A stretch of DNA of 64,000 nucleotides, taken from positions 22,442 through 86,441 of the forward strand of contig JAYMTJ010000046.1 in the NCBI GenBank assembly GCA_036897525.1, written 5' to 3'. The stretch comes from Pelargonium x hortorum (lineage: Eukaryota; Streptophyta; Magnoliopsida; Geraniales; Geraniaceae). The notes below the pieces were generated by a model, which saw only the letters and a program-made list of their open reading frames with translations, had not been told where the DNA came from and did not search any database. The position numbers were made by a program, and so were the translations under genes. Shown piece by piece: positions 63,852 to 64,000 of the stretch. Within the stretch, counting starts at the first letter, position 1; every line of letters starts with the position of its first letter.

Positions 63852-63925
63852 TGGGCTCAGTAGGACTCGAACCTACGACATAACCGTTATGAGCGGTACG
63901 TTTTAACCAATTAAACTATAAGCCC
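63852..63925 (-). tRNA. trnI-CAU: tRNA-Ile, CAU anticodon (mitochondrial type)
   Basis: On the minus strand a full cloverleaf folds in 74 nt. The acceptor stem is GGGCTTA with TGAGCCC (7 pairs, one G-U), followed by discriminator A. The D stem is GTTT/AAAC with GG in its loop. The anticodon loop is CTCATAA, giving anticodon CAU. The T arm is GTAGG-TTCGAGT-CCTAC with all five pairs. G1-C72 pairs, which argues against a bacterial-type initiator tRNA. From memory the 5' half closely follows native plant mitochondrial trnI-CAU, whose C34 is modified to lysidine so that it reads AUA as isoleucine. Plastid trnI-CAU has a different acceptor stem. One oddity is a U-U apposition at the top of the anticodon stem (TACCG/CGGTT), where the usual plant gene pairs. 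CCA is not encoded. The window ends 75 bases upstream of its 5' end, and no neighbouring gene or promoter is visible. Confidence 0.93.
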
Positions 63926-64000
63926 CAAATTACCTGAATGAAACGGACTAAAACAAAAAGAAACCACGTGAATTATTACTATTAATATTGCTACTACTAC

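Overview
The window reads as organellar, almost gene-free DNA. It is most likely part of a very large mitochondrial genome from a land plant or another green-lineage eukaryote. The direct evidence is one intact tRNA near the right edge, a tRNA-Ile with a CAU anticodon. From memory it resembles the native trnI-CAU of plant mitochondria far more than the plastid gene. Base composition is roughly one third G+C, judged by counting sample lines. That is low for an angiosperm or conifer mitochondrion, so an unusual plant lineage or a green alga remains possible. A nuclear copy of organellar DNA cannot be excluded. I see no bacterial operons, ribosomal RNA or recognisable protein gene.

No open reading frame is longer than about 127 codons. 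At this base composition a stop is expected about every 14 codons. By my rough estimate, several dozen ORFs of 60-100 codons and about one near 127 codons should arise by chance in 64 kb. The observed ORFs fit that, many start with TTG, and none matches a family I recognise. I therefore annotate no confident CDS.

Layout. Bases 1-2900 are anonymous DNA with three diverged copies of a dispersed repeat (R1) and a pair of mutually exclusive hairpins. Bases 4180-6900 are a distinctive G/A-rich field built from short reused words such as GTCGAAGG and AAAGAAGGT. Bases 7220-7350 hold an imperfect tandem repeat. From about 7.4 to 45 kb the DNA is AT-rich and studded with short GC-rich palindromes. Inside it are a degraded tRNA-like sequence (13.3 kb), three near-50% G+C islands (12.0, 15.9 and 20.0 kb), two unassigned facing ORFs (22.9-23.4 kb), and single copies of repeats R2, R3 and R4. 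Bases 45.2-50.3 kb and 55.0-56.9 kb have a smoother texture with shared words and fewer palindromes. R1 recurs at 46.9 and 50.7 kb. The end carries trnI-CAU on the minus strand.

Taken together, the window looks like old repeat-derived intergenic DNA, a mosaic of at least two sequence textures, rather than a functional gene neighbourhood. The strongest leads are the dispersed repeat families, the palindrome clusters, the 4.2-6.9 kb word field and the small GC islands that may be relics of older or transferred sequence. I did not find a convincing new biological system.
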